From Hymenopus coronatus (taxonomy: Eukaryota > Arthropoda > Insecta > Mantodea > Hymenopodidae), in assembly GCA_030762935.1 (NCBI GenBank), contig CM060900.1:286644784-286708783 (forward strand): a stretch of DNA of 64,000 bases, in the 5' to 3' direction. Positions 20,859 to 31,718 of the stretch are shown here, one piece after another (the first letter of the stretch is position 1; every line of letters begins with the position of its first letter). Below the pieces are notes generated by a model, which saw only the letters and a program-made list of their open reading frames with translations, did not search any database and was not told where the DNA came from. The position numbers were made by a program, and so were the translations under genes.

Positions 20859-23128
20859 ACAAAATACATCTTTTGTCTCAGCTTTCAAATCTACTCCTTT
20901 CATTCTTTTTCTTTTCAAAAGTTGTAAAATCAAAGACCATAAGTTTGCTTATGTCTGGACAGAACTCGTACCACAATTCTGTTATTAATTACGCTCAATC
21001 AGACCTCTTCTCTAAGCTTATTGTAAATTGTTATGATTTCAATTACTTTCATATCAATTTAAAAACAAGGTGGATAAGACAAGCTATTACGTACTGCAGG
21101 TCATTATCATTGCCATTAAGATGCAAATGGTTATCAGACACTTTACAGACCTCAAAAGAGTAACTGATAATAAACATTGATCTGATTAAAGAAGCAAGCC
21201 CATTCTGAGAACTACTGCCAGGCTGTAGCACATGTGTGCTGTGCTGCTAGTTCCTCCCTCAGCTGAGGAATGTGTCACATGAATTACAGACAGCAACGAA
21301 CAAAACAAAAAAAGGCAAATGTAAAAGTGTTTGATTTTTAATTGTGTTGTTTTGAAATAGATAATTAATAAAACTACTCTCTCTTTTGTATTGAAAAACT
21401 TACATTATAACCATGCAATACTATTACATTCAAATCATGGCAACTAAGGCTGGTATCAAAACTGTTTGTGGGCCAGGGGTGCAGCGTAACAGGATTGGCT
21501 AACTGGCAGAAGCATTTGTTGCCAGGGTAAAGCTTTAAAACTTTAAAGCACATGCCCTTACCAAACTGTCTGAAGAACTTTTTTCCTTAATCAGACAGTA
21601 ATTTTTGTTGTAGCTAAATTTCATGCTGAACAAGAATAATTTAGAGATAAAAATCTGATTACATCTGTGAGATTAACTACAGAAGTAATATTTTGTGTAC
21701 CTGAAATTGTCAAAAATGAATTAATTAAAAAGCTTCTAATGGGAAAACAAGAAGTTTTTAAGGAAATAATAATCAAGTTTTACAATAAAATGTCTTGGTA
21801 TGGTACCACTGTATATACAGTATTAGGAAGCTTCAGAATCAAGTAGAACTCCTCTTGTGAAAAACAGAAAGAAAACTATTTCAAAACCAGTCAGGAGCAG
21901 TTCAAGAGATATTTTTATTTTCTAAATAACCATCCAGTACTGCAAATTGGCCAACTATGATTTCATATGGGACACATGATGTTGAGCAACTCTGGGTGCA
22001 GATAGTGCAAATGCTGAACTGCTGTAGCAGTGGGTCCCCATAGGATGTAAAAGGGTGAGGAATGTAAGCGCATATCCTTTTTCTGTACAATTTACTAATT
22101 TGACTACAGATAAAAGAAAAACAATTTCAGGATTTTCATATGTAGGTACAACAGGGTGTAGCTAACCTCCACCTGTTGCTGAAACCAGAAATAAATAAGG
22201 ATAGGCCATTATCTGGTTTATAAAACCTATGTGAGTTACTATGTATGATGTTGAAATGTAACTTGCTGAATTATACAAATAAGTGTTAGTTTCATATCCT
22301 TGAAGTAAGGGAAATTGTGAGACACAGTTCCAGAATGCTGATAATCATGTAATTAGTTAAAAAGTGCATACAATGTATAAGAGGTCAAATTCTTCATTTA
22401 AAACTATGGAAGTATAGGATTACTATTAATTTAACTCATTACATGGATTATGGACTGGACTGGACTTCATATTTTTATGTAATATTATTTTTATGCTCCC
22501 CTGTAGTTGTCATTGCTGCTACTGCCACAGCTGCTGCTATTATATTATATGGTAAATTAAATAACTGGATTTTGGATAGCATATTGGAGACCACCTGGGT
22601 ATCATAAATGTGTTGTAATTTATGCACCAGAAAAAAAAAAAAATATGAAGAATTTACCAAAGGTTACCCAATGAAAAAAGAGCTAGTTTGGCAAGAATTA
22701 TATTTTTTAAACATGTTTGGATGGAAAGCACTATTTTACTAACAACAATTTTAAACAACCACATTTTACCAAATGCTTAAAAAATATATAAAACAAGAAG
22801 CACATTTATTAACATTTTTTATCTTCATAAAATTAAGGAAATATGTACACTTATTTCTAATGATTGAAAGCAAAATAATTTTTGTAATCTCAGACAAAAT
22901 TATAATGATCTAATGAGAAAATGTACTACACAGTGACAGCTTGCCTTGTGGGGCACAGGGGCTCAAGCCCTCCCTACAAAAGTGTAAGACAATAATTTCT
23001 CACAATATCACCAGAGAGAATGCTATAATATATGACTTCTTTTTTTTTTTTTTTGTGCAAACTAAAGCCTACTATGAATTTTTTCAGCAGTGCAAAGTTG
23101 TAGTGAAAATGGTTGTCAGTAATGTTAA
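20859..23128. other. Long AT-rich spacer
   Basis: No confident coding or repeat similarity was found. Small open frames exist on the minus strand at 21902-22090 (a cysteine-rich 62-codon frame with an upstream acceptor-like CAG) and 22475-22660, without recognisable motifs. It is presumed intron or intergenic. Confidence 0.35.
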
Positions 23129-23140
23129 CCAGCCACATTA

Positions 23141-23314
23141 AGCGATCGCATGTGAGATTTATGGTGGACAAAGCGGCACTGGGGCAGGTTTTCTCTGGAT
23201 TCTCCAGTTTCCCCCGCCAACACATTCCACCGGTGCTCCATCTTCATTCATGTATCATCAGTGTCACCGCCAAGTAGTTAAAGCGGGCATTAAACACCAC
23301 CAAAAAAAAATTAC
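23141..23314 (+). mobile_element. SINE family A, 5'-truncated copy with 12-bp target duplication
   Basis: The copy begins at the end of the tRNA-derived head (AGCGATCGCATGTGAGAT) and runs through the family A body (CACCGGTGCTCCATC, GTTAAAGCGGGCATTAAACA) to an A-tail. CCAGCCACATTA occurs at 23129-23140 and 23315-23326. The lack of the head with intact duplications indicates incomplete reverse transcription at insertion, as with LINE-mobilised SINEs. Confidence 0.85.
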
Positions 23315-23326
23315 CCAGCCACATTA

Positions 23327-24730
23327 CTTGGGCACAAACAATTTCGTGGCCATCCTGTGCACACACATAGAAGAACTCAGTACTTTTAAATGCAGTTAGT
23401 TTGTTGGTGTGGGGTATGACAGACTGAGAGGGGAAACTTCTCTTTGGGCAAGCAGGCTGTGTTCCTGCACATGTATACAGAGAAGCCATGTAAGAATCTA
23501 CCACAAGCAAAAATTAAAGTTTGAATCAAATTCCTGACAAAATAATTTAGCGAACAATCTCTTCACATTAGATAATAAGAAACAACAATTTATAGTTTCG
23601 ATGTCCTCTTTACTTGAAAACAAAGTTGATATCTAATCCTCCTGAACCAAATATTTATATATTTATAAATTTATAGCTTATGTTGCCAAAATTTATAATG
23701 TTGGCACTCATTAAACCAGTATTTGTCTTAAATACATCAGTTCATGTGCCACCACCAGTGTGCAATGTGGCCAGTGTGGCAAACTCGGGTATTTTGTAAG
23801 TACCGTAAATAGAAACACAATCTATTCATGACTTTTTAATGTTTCTATTATTTAATATCTGTTAGTAGTAGTTATGATTAATGTTTCCTACCTATGTTCT
23901 ACATTTTAAGTTTCACTTAAAAACAGGAAAATGGTGCCACAAGTAATAAAAGTGAGCATTAAACACTATAAAGAAAAATAGGAAAAAGCCAACTAATCAA
24001 TAATTGAGTAGGTACTGAAATAATGAAAGTCAACAAGCAGTAAAATGTCACCCACTTGTGGGAAGTGATGTGATGTGTTGTGAAAATGAATGCTGAGAAA
24101 TACAAAAACTACTCTAAGAGGAAACTGATAAGTGGTGTAAAAAGTGCCTTCAACGTATTTCATAATTTAGTGAAATATAATTTGAATGTGCTAGTGATTA
24201 TACAGATATATCAGTTGCTAGTGTTCAGAGAAATGACAATGTTAAAATTTACCTTAACAGGAAAAACACTTAAGTGTTAGAAAAGGTAACAAGAGTATGT
24301 GAAGTGTACAATTGGCTATAAAGGAAATGTTTAAGAGAGTTATTAGTGATCGTGATTTACCTTACTTTAAGGACAACTTCCATAATTTCAGAGAAATGGG
24401 TGCTTTGTTTATGAAAAGAATATTGTGAAGATTGCAATTGACATACTAAGCCATTGAAATCATGTGGCATAGTATTGAAGCATAGAATTTTTCAAAAGAC
24501 TTCAGTTTGAAAGATTCTGTTAAGATCAACTATGCATCAATTGCAATTGTGGCAACACGGTCACCTCACTAATAATATTGTTGACAGATGATAAACATAT
24601 GAAGGTGATGGTTCTGGGTCAGTTGCTGAGAATATGTGCATTCAACTCCTGACTTCAATCTGTGAGTTACCGAAGTATTTGCTCAAGCAAAGGATTGAAA
24701 GATGACCTTTGTCTCACAAATCAGCATTGC
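23327..24730. other. Spacer; unidentified open frame at 23244-23510
   Basis: A minus-strand frame (23510-23330) reads TQPACPKRSFPSQSVIPH then TNKLTAFKSTEFF. It looks protein-like but is unrecognised, and its end overlaps the SINE duplication. The rest is AT-rich with no recognised features. Confidence 0.3.
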
Positions 24731-24744
24731 ACTTCCATTAATAG

Positions 24745-25095
24745 GTCGTCTCCTTAGCGCGGTGGTAGCGCAGCTGCCTACCAAGCGGGAGACCTGGGTT
24801 CGATCCCCAGTACCGGCGTGGGGATTTTTCCCCCGCTGGGAGACCTGGACCTGGGTGCACTCAGCCTCGTGAGGTCCCTGGGGGGGCCAATTGAGAAGCT
24901 ACTTGATGGAGAAGTAGCGGCTCCAGGTCGTGAGGACCGCATTAACCGGCCGGGAGGGGCTCGAGGCGCTGACCACGTCTCACCCTCCAATACTGCACCC
25001 CATCCATGACGTCTGTAGTGGACCGAGATGGGGGACGCAGCGGCCGGGCGGTAGGCCAAGGCTCCCCGTGAGCTGTCGTGCCATGGAGTTATGTT
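24745..25095 (+). mobile_element. tRNA-derived SINE, family C, GC-rich, perfect 14-bp target duplication
   Basis: The head (24749-24818) resembles a tRNA: TTAGCGCGGTGGTAGCGCAG (box A) and GGTTCGATCCCCAG (box B). A long GC-rich body of about 270 bp follows. ACTTCCATTAATAG is exact at 24731-24744 and 25096-25109. The GC content contrasts strongly with the flanks, and the flawless duplication suggests a young insertion. It lacks an obvious A-tail, ending GCCATGGAGTTATGTT. Open frames inside it are coincidental. Confidence 0.9.
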
Positions 25096-25109
25096 ACTTC
25101 CATTAATAG

Positions 25110-25363
25110 TGATTAGTATCCTACCATTTCAGAAAATTTTTAAATTGTGTCCCACCAGATAATTTGGCCACGAGCCATCAATGGTGATTCATTTATTCAA
25201 TGGCTTAATATTCCTAGAGCTACCATATCTTCATAACATAAAAAGAGGCCATATCTAATAAAAAGGAGGACACTTCCTGTCATCAAAGTCATAAAATAAT
25301 CATCCTTTTAGGAGACAAGGCCAATTAACTGTCAACAATTAAGAATAAAATGAACTTGAATAT
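25110..25363. other. AT-rich spacer between SINE C and gypsy LTR
   Basis: Nothing was recognised. Confidence 0.4.
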
Positions 25364-25782
25364 TGTTACAGTGCTGTCCATATGCAGCTGCTCTGATATT
25401 TGCCTTGGCATGTGAGTCACTGGAATTGGAAACCTTGCAGTGCATAAAAACACAAGAAGTGCTGTGTGCCAATAAGTGGCCACTTTGAAACATGACCTGT
25501 CTAATACATGCCACATTCTTCTAGTAAATTTAGTTTCCACAATTTTCCTGACTGTTCTATGATGTCATTTCTACCTAAATTTAAGGAAGGAAGAATTGCA
25601 AGTGAAATGAGTGAGTAGTGAGTCGAGAGTCAGACTTCAACTGGTATTAGCACATGATGATGTGGCAGCAGTGGCTTGAGGAGAAAGCCATTAACTATCT
25701 TCTCGTTGAAACATTGAGTGTATTGTTTGCAGCAGTGAATTAAAGACTTTATTTATAACCAATTTTTGAGTCAGTAAAAACA
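25364..25782 (+). repeat. Gypsy 5' LTR (419 bp)
   Basis: It begins TGTTACAGTG and ends AAAACA. It aligns with 27940-28358, sharing TTTGCAGCAGTGAATTAA, ACCAATTTTTGAGTCA and GTGAGTC.AGA.TCAGACTTC. Confidence 0.8.
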
Positions 25783-25849
25783 TTTGTTACCCTCGTGTCA
25801 GGAGTGGGATCTGTGTGCTGAGATGGAGGAGATAATGGCAAGTTAGAAT

Positions 25850-26950
25850 AAAGAAAATGAAAACTGGAATGGAAAAAAGGAAATTTGGAAGGGAGAAGAT
25901 GATACAGGAGAAGTTGGAATCTGGAATAGGGAAGATGGATGAGAAAATGAAATGCAGGATTAAATCTAGCATGGAGAAGATTGAAGAGAAACTGAAAATC
26001 AGAATGAAGGAAATGGATACCCCAGTGGAGAAGATGAAATATAAAATAACGACTGTGAATTGTATGATAAAGAACATGAAGATGGAATTAATCACCAAAA
26101 TCAACAAACTACTGGCTGGTGTGGAGAAAAACATGGACGAGCTGGGAAGAAAGGTGGAAGAGCTTGGGAGAATGATAAAGAGCCTTGACCATCACATTAA
26201 CAGCCTTGAAGACCTTGGGAATGCGTTAAGTTCTGGAAGGAAATCGACAGCAGGAACAATGAACTAAATGCCATGGTGGAAGAGGTACTCAATGGAAGAC
26301 TGAAAAACTTGAAGATTGAGATGCCCAGATGTGACACAACATCTGCGCATGTCAAGCTACCAAAATACAAAGGGACCTTTTAAGTTTTCTCCTGACAGCT
26401 TGCCAACATTGTCACTCACAACTGATGGTCAGTAGAAAAAGAAGCCATATTACAGATAGCAGGCCTCCAGGGATGGGTGGCAAAAGTACTGAATGTGATC
26501 CCAATGTTGGCAAAATCTCAGGAAATCTGAGAGGCCCTCGAGAACCACTTTGGGAACAATTTTTTTGGCTGCAGCTTACTACAGTTAGCTTAAAGCAAGA
26601 CTGCAACAACCAGGAGAGATGATGCAGTTCACCTCAGCCATCAAACAGTTTGTGAACAAAGCCCTGGGGAATCTACCACCTAGTTATATGTCCCAGGTTG
26701 CCTGCTCTTTTGATGATAGGGTGCATGATGCAGAGATAGAACAGTGCGTGATGCTTGGCGACAATAAGATGATCCACGAGGTGTTAACACAGCACTACCA
26801 ATGGAGGTGGCCAAGGTTACAGCAGTCCCTACCCAAAGGATTGGGAGTACCTGGTACTTTAACAGGGACAGAGACTCAGCCTAGAGATGTTGGTGAAGAT
26901 CTTTCAGCTTTTTTTGTTTGTTGTTTTGGTGTAGCCAGTCATGACACCTA
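25850..26950 (+). pseudogene. Gypsy gag (coiled coil plus capsid-like region)
   Basis: The frame 25857-26267 is highly charged, with heptad-like runs (KMDEKMKCRIKSSMEKIEEK, ELGRKVEELGRMIKSLDHHI) predicting a long coiled coil. After shifts, the capsid-like part follows: KLPKYKGTF near 26350, WSVEKEAILQIAGLQGWVAK near 26425-26490, EALENHFGNNF near 26540, then LQQPGEMMQFTSAIKQFVNK and DRVHDAEIEQCVMLGD at 26610-26760. These match gypsy gag blocks (FDG...W...EKA..L..ALRG.A, L..RFG). At least three frame changes and stops disable it. Gag forms the particle that packages element RNA. Confidence 0.7.
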
Positions 26951-27089
26951 GCATGGAACTATTCAGACCAAGAAGTCAAGTGGGAAGTGCCTGCACATCG
27001 ACAGCAAAGCAGGGGTCTGAAGCAGCCAGTGACCAGGGTAATTGAGATCAGGAGTACTCTGTGCTATGTAGAAAGGGGATCAACCCAAG

Positions 27090-27700
27090 GATGATAACAA
27101 CTTTCAAGTGATATGTGTTGGGACTGTGGCCACCCAGGCACCTAGTGAAGTGCTGTTCACAATCTAGTCAACTGGTAGGCAGGACACGATGTGAGTCATC
27201 ATTGCTGTCTCCTCATTGAATGCTGTTTGCCTTAGACAAAGGGATATGAGGGAAGCTGTGCTAGTGGAATCAGATATGGCAACCAACAAGGGAACTGAAT
27301 CCGCCTATGAGATAGTGATGGTGTTGGGTGAAACCTTGCCAATGGAGAAGTTCTTGTTGAAGTTGACCCTGGGCCGGAGTGCAGTAAGTCTGGGGGATTT
27401 CGTTAAGAGGGTGGCTGAAGAAGTGATACTGGGACTGGATGCTCTCAGGAGCCATGATGTGACAGTCGGCATCAGCAGGATGGTCCTACAAATTGTTGAA
27501 TTCAAAGTGGTACTCTGGAGTTCTGACAGACATCCTGGAGTCTGCAGGATGACCCTGAAGGATGGCGTGGTCATGGTAAGAGGTGTGTTGGCTGCAGTGC
27601 ACATCTGGTAAACTGGCTGTCAAAGGAATTCGAGAACCCTTCAATTTGTCAGCACACCTAGGGTGTGTGTAACAAAATGTAGACCTGCTATGACTGGCAG
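27090..27700 (+). pseudogene. Gypsy zinc knuckle / protease-region remnant
   Basis: A degraded zinc knuckle (CWDCGHPG) near 27115-27140 is followed at 27216-27611 by EEVILGLDALRSHDVTVGIS and MVLQIVEFKVVLWS, the C-terminal part of the gypsy retropepsin region (cf. FILGLD.L..H...VD...VL..). The DTG/DSG catalytic triad itself was not identified. After 27611 the frame passes directly to an integrase-tail-like segment (CYDWQSNSQIS, WYGYIALSGPRD), marking the junction of a large pol deletion. Confidence 0.65.
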
Positions 27701-27939
27701 TCCAACAGCCAGATTTCCAGCTAGGTAATCTGGTATGGCTATATCGCCCTATCTGGCCCAAGGGATGCTGCCCCAAGCTTCAACCACCATTACAAAAGCT
27801 TCAACAACCATGGCAAATGATAAATGATTTTGTCTACCGCATATAGAAGCTGCCTTAAGGGAAGAAGCTCTTAATACATTTGGATCATATAGGCCCTATG
27901 ATGGCACTAGTCTGGATGACCAGCCCTAGGAGGGAGCAG

Positions 27940-28358
27940 TGGGACAGTGCCATCTGCGTGTGGCCATTCTCACGTTTGCCTTGGTATGAGAGTTGGCAGA
28001 GTTGGAGATCTTGGAATGCTCAAAACACATAAAATGCAGCTCACTGGTGACCGAAGGCTTTGGAACTTAACACGTCTGGTATACACCAGATTTTTCCAGT
28101 AGCTTCAGCTTCCAAAATTTTCCAGAATGTTCTGTGACATTATTTCTGGCTATAAAAAGAAAGGAAGAATTGCAAGTCAAATTAGTTATTAGTGAGTCAA
28201 GAATCAGACTTCGACTGGAGTGTTAGCATGCAGTTGTGAACCAGTAATGGAGTGAGGAGAAAGCCCTCAACCTTCTTAACATCAAAGCATCAAGTAAATT
28301 GTTTGCAGCAGTGAATTAAGGACCTTGTTTTTAACCAATTTTTGAGTCAATAAAGACA
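27940..28358 (+). repeat. Gypsy 3' LTR (419 bp)
   Basis: It begins TGGGACAGTG and ends AAGACA, and is the same length as the 5' LTR. Confidence 0.8.
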
Positions 28359-29972
28359 TGCTAATAACAATTAAACTAACATAAAATATTGAATTTTCTA
28401 TTCTTTTAGTTTAATTTATGTTCATGGATATCATTAACTTCTGATAATTACTCAAAAGATTTAAAATTCAATCATTTTGTTTCACTTTCAAAATCATACA
28501 ATGTATTATTTTCCTATATTTTTCACTTTTATCATGTCAGGAATACTTGGCGGAGGTTAAAATGTCACCCAAAAATGTTTCCTTCTTCAACAAGTATTCA
28601 TAGAAACTCATTAAGTATAGATGCTTAAAGCTGTATTGCTCACACACACTATGTCTTTAAAAGCAATGTTAAACCTGTTAAGTACTATCTTTGGTCCACA
28701 GTATATTTACAAGAGAGAAGATGCATTCTGTGTTACCATTGTGTCTAGGGATAGAAAAATAAAATGCCATAATTTTGATAACTTCAGAAAGGCATGTAAC
28801 ACTTGGAGACTGATTGAAATATTCATACCACAATTCACTATCTGATTGGTTTTGTTTTCTTTAATAGGTGTTTAAAGATTTACTAAAATTATAGAACTAA
28901 TCAAAGCAGTAGCATAGCCAAAAAATATTAAAGGGTGTGGGAGTTATGTATCCCTATTCATTTTTAAACAATTATTAAATAAAATCAAATAATAAATAAG
29001 AATTAATCCCAAGTTGAAATATAAAAAAAAAACAACTGGATTTTATATTCCTAGATTAAGGTGCAGCAATTGGAATAAAAGTTAGAGTTTGTTATTGCCT
29101 TATAAATCATTTGAGCAAGTTTGGGGGTCCAGCCCCCAAAAGGTTCCTGATTACACCTCTGGATCAAAACAGTATATTTCAATAATTTTAACATTTGTTT
29201 GTTCATGGAGAAAAACAATCCTATTTCTACTTCTTCCCAAGCTGGCACTCTTTTCATTTGGATCCAATTTAGTGCTTTAAATTGCTGATACTAACCAGCC
29301 ACTTCTTTAGATGCTCATTTGCAGCACTTTTCAGAGTTATCAAGTTCTTAAGAGTATCCTTGTTCTCTTTTCTCTTTCCTTATGCCTTTCATTGTTACTG
29401 ACTTGTGCTTCTGACCACACCCATATTAAACTGCAGATAAAGTGGATTCAAAAATTCAGAAAGAGAATTTGATTCCTTCTCTAGCTCTAGTATACTGTTG
29501 TTATAAAAAAGTAGGACTTTAAAGCTGGAAACATATGGATCTGCCTTTCAGTATAAGAAAATAGTGATAATCTAGTTTTGGGATGACATATCAACTATTG
29601 ATTTGTGATGTTTAAAAAATCACAGAATCCTCTTAGTTCTTCTGTACAATCGTGCAGCACAAATAGAAAAATAATTGATCACCTTCAGAATAACTATCTG
29701 TCAAACCAAAATATGACCATGTTATGCAACCTGTCCCCACCAACTTCAGACTTAAAACTTTTTTCAATCTGTTGAAAACATTATTCCCCAGAGCTCTCTC
29801 AATTGAACTAAAATGTGGATATGTTGTTGCCAGCAAATACTATAAATTTTTTCCTTTCTGAATTTTTCTAATGTACCCTTTAGATAATTAGCAATTGTAC
29901 CCGATTTCTCAATATGAGTATACTTCATTTTAATTACTTTTGTTTTATTTTCATTTGATTTAATAACAAAAC
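28359..29972. other. AT-rich spacer
   Basis: No gene was recognised. A fragment near 29110-29160 (GGGGGTCCAGCCCCCAAAAG) resembles the end of an unidentified repeat. Open frames at 28621-28845 and 29764-30006 carry no known motif. Confidence 0.35.
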
Positions 29973-29978
29973 TGAACA

Positions 29979-30240
29979 GCCCACCTGGGTAGTGTGGTGG
30001 TAGCATGTCTGCTTCACATTCAAAGGTTGTGAGTTCGAATCTTACATAGGGTGAGTTGCCCAGATAAGATTCTTTTTCGAGGTTTTCCCTTATCCTGAGA
30101 AGACAAATGTCAAGTAACTTTAAGCTCCATGGACCCCAAGATCATTTGAGCATCATTTCACCAATTTCATTCATCGTCCAATGTGACCAACCAGGTTAAA
30201 GGACGTTAAGCTTAAAAAAAAAAATAAAAAAAAAAAAAAA
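29979..30240 (+). mobile_element. tRNA-derived SINE, family D
   Basis: The head has TAGTGTGGTGGTAGCATG (box A) and GAGTTCGAATC (box B). The body runs to an A-rich tail (30212-30240). TGAACA occurs at 29973-29978 and 30241-30246 as a likely short target duplication. It has no sequence in common with families A-C beyond the tRNA boxes. Confidence 0.8.
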
Positions 30241-30246
30241 TGAACA

Positions 30247-30808
30247 AGTATGGAAAACATTTTCAAAGAACCATGATTGCTTCCATCAGTTTCAATGCCA
30301 CAGAATGCTCAAAACATCTAGTATAACATCTACTGAATGAGCTGATAAAACAGATGCAATAATATATAAATAATTAGGAATATTTGTATTCAGTGGAGCA
30401 CCATCACTCGAATCGCTTAATAATGAACTGAAATTATAAAAACTTAAAATTTCTCCACTGAAACTCACTAAAACTAGTCTTAAATAAAGACCAACAGGAA
30501 GTGGAGACATTTAAAGTGTTTATAATTTTTATTCATTATTAAACCTTTATTTTTTCAGTAAGGAATATAGATCGAAATGAAATTTTATACAGCAAATAAC
30601 CACTTTTTTGTTAATATGTTTATATGCTAATATGTCTATATATTTATTGTGCCACAAAAGGTAACTGGGCATTCAAAATGATGGTTGAGCATATTGCACT
30701 ATTATGCCATTTTGCTGATAATTACATAAATATCTATAATCTTTAAGTGCCCTTCTTCCTTTCTACTGACCAATGTTTTAGCTACAATAAATTCTAGAAT
30801 CATTGACA
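30247..30808. other. AT-rich spacer next to mariner
   Basis: No motif was recognised. It should contain the distal end of the hAT copy at 31650-33993, but no matching terminal repeat was found. Confidence 0.3.
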
Positions 30809-30810
30809 TA

Positions 30811-31718
30811 CAGGGTTATTCAAAAAAAAAGAACAGGTTTCAAACATTTATTGCTTCCAAACTACAAAAGATAGAAACATGATTCCAACGTTCATGGAGA
30901 GAGAAAAGTGTACAACTTTATAATATGCATTCAATATGAGCACCGTGTGTTACACAACATATTATGTCAAAATGGTGGCTCATTTGCTGCTACACACGAA
31001 TCAGCTGGTCTCCAGTTATCAAATTCACAGCTTCAACAATTCAATGTCATAGATCTTCAAGAGCGTCAGGCATAGGGGGAATAAAAACACAGTATTTTAC
31101 ACAACCCCATAAAAATCACATGGAGTGAAATCTGGAGACCTGGGAGGCCACCAGCGATAATGCACAATTCGTACCTTTTGTTCTGGTCATCAGGATGCAA
31201 TGCTTGCAATAACTGCTGTTTGTATGGCTTCAGGTGCAGACAATGTTTTACAACTTGCCATACCATTGGTTGAGGAATGTTAAGTTCCATGCTTGCTCGT
31301 GATGTGGATTTCTTTGGGCTCCTATCGTACAGTGTACAAATACACTCAACATTCGCATCTGATGTGTGAGAACATCCGTGCTTTTCCTTTTGCAGATGCA
31401 ACCATCTTCTACGAACTTGCTTATGATGCGGTGATTGTTTTTAAATTGATGGTGAAATACTCGTTGAACTGCAACAATGGACTCTAGTTTTGCTAATTGC
31501 AGCACACAAAATGATTTCTCTTGTGGTGTTGCCACCATTTCACTACAGACATACAACAAACAACAGCGCCAATGTGGCCGTGATTTAAATTTCTACCCCC
31601 TGCGCTGTTTCAATTGTAAACTTTTCTCTCTCCATTAACGTTGGAATCATGTTTTTATCTTTTTTAGTTTGAAAGCAATAAACATTTGAAATCTGCTCTT
31701 TCTTTTTGAATAACCCTG
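30811..31718 (-). mobile_element. Mariner-like transposon with ~98-bp inverted repeats and deleted transposase
   Basis: Inverted repeats of about 98 bp (30811-30908 and 31621-31718) start CAGGGTTATTCAAAAA and share GGAATCATG/CATGATTCC blocks with few mismatches. TA flanks both ends (30809-30810, 31719-31720). The minus-strand coding relic has the N-terminal helix-turn-helix region: ATPQEKSFCVLQLAKLESIV, GCICKRKST, SPKKSTSRASMELNIPQPMV, and LKPYKQQLLQALHPDD. It then jumps to the C-terminal end (RSPDFTPCDFYG carrying the last catalytic Asp, then HGAHIE). The central catalytic region is deleted, so the copy is non-autonomous. Confidence 0.9.

Larger units (their letters stand above)
25364..28358 (+). 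mobile_element. Ty3/gypsy-type LTR retrotransposon, internally deleted
   Basis: Two 419-bp LTRs (25364-25782, 27940-28358) in the same orientation flank 2.16 kb. Just inside the left LTR is TTTGTTACCCTCGTGTCAGG, placed like a primer-binding site. A purine-rich AGGAGGGAGCAG precedes the right LTR, placed like a polypurine tract. Gag, zinc knuckle and protease regions are present. RT, RNase H and nearly all of integrase are missing: protease-region coding ends near 27600, and an integrase-tail-like segment (VIWYGYIALSGPRD, cf. GDLVWLY.P) follows within 100 bp. No clear target duplication was seen. The LTRs are visibly diverged, so this is an old, non-autonomous copy. Confidence 0.85.

Noticed and set aside
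24749..24818. tRNA gene with clear A and B boxes
   Set aside because: It is fused to a 270-bp body and flanked by a 14-bp duplication, so it is a SINE head.
24778..25059. Open frames of 93 and 63 codons within the GC-rich block
   Set aside because: They arise from GC-rich SINE sequence and lack any protein family signal.
25787..26134. 115-codon minus-strand frame rich in Phe/Ile/Ser
   Set aside because: It is the antisense of the Lys/Glu-rich gypsy gag coiled coil.
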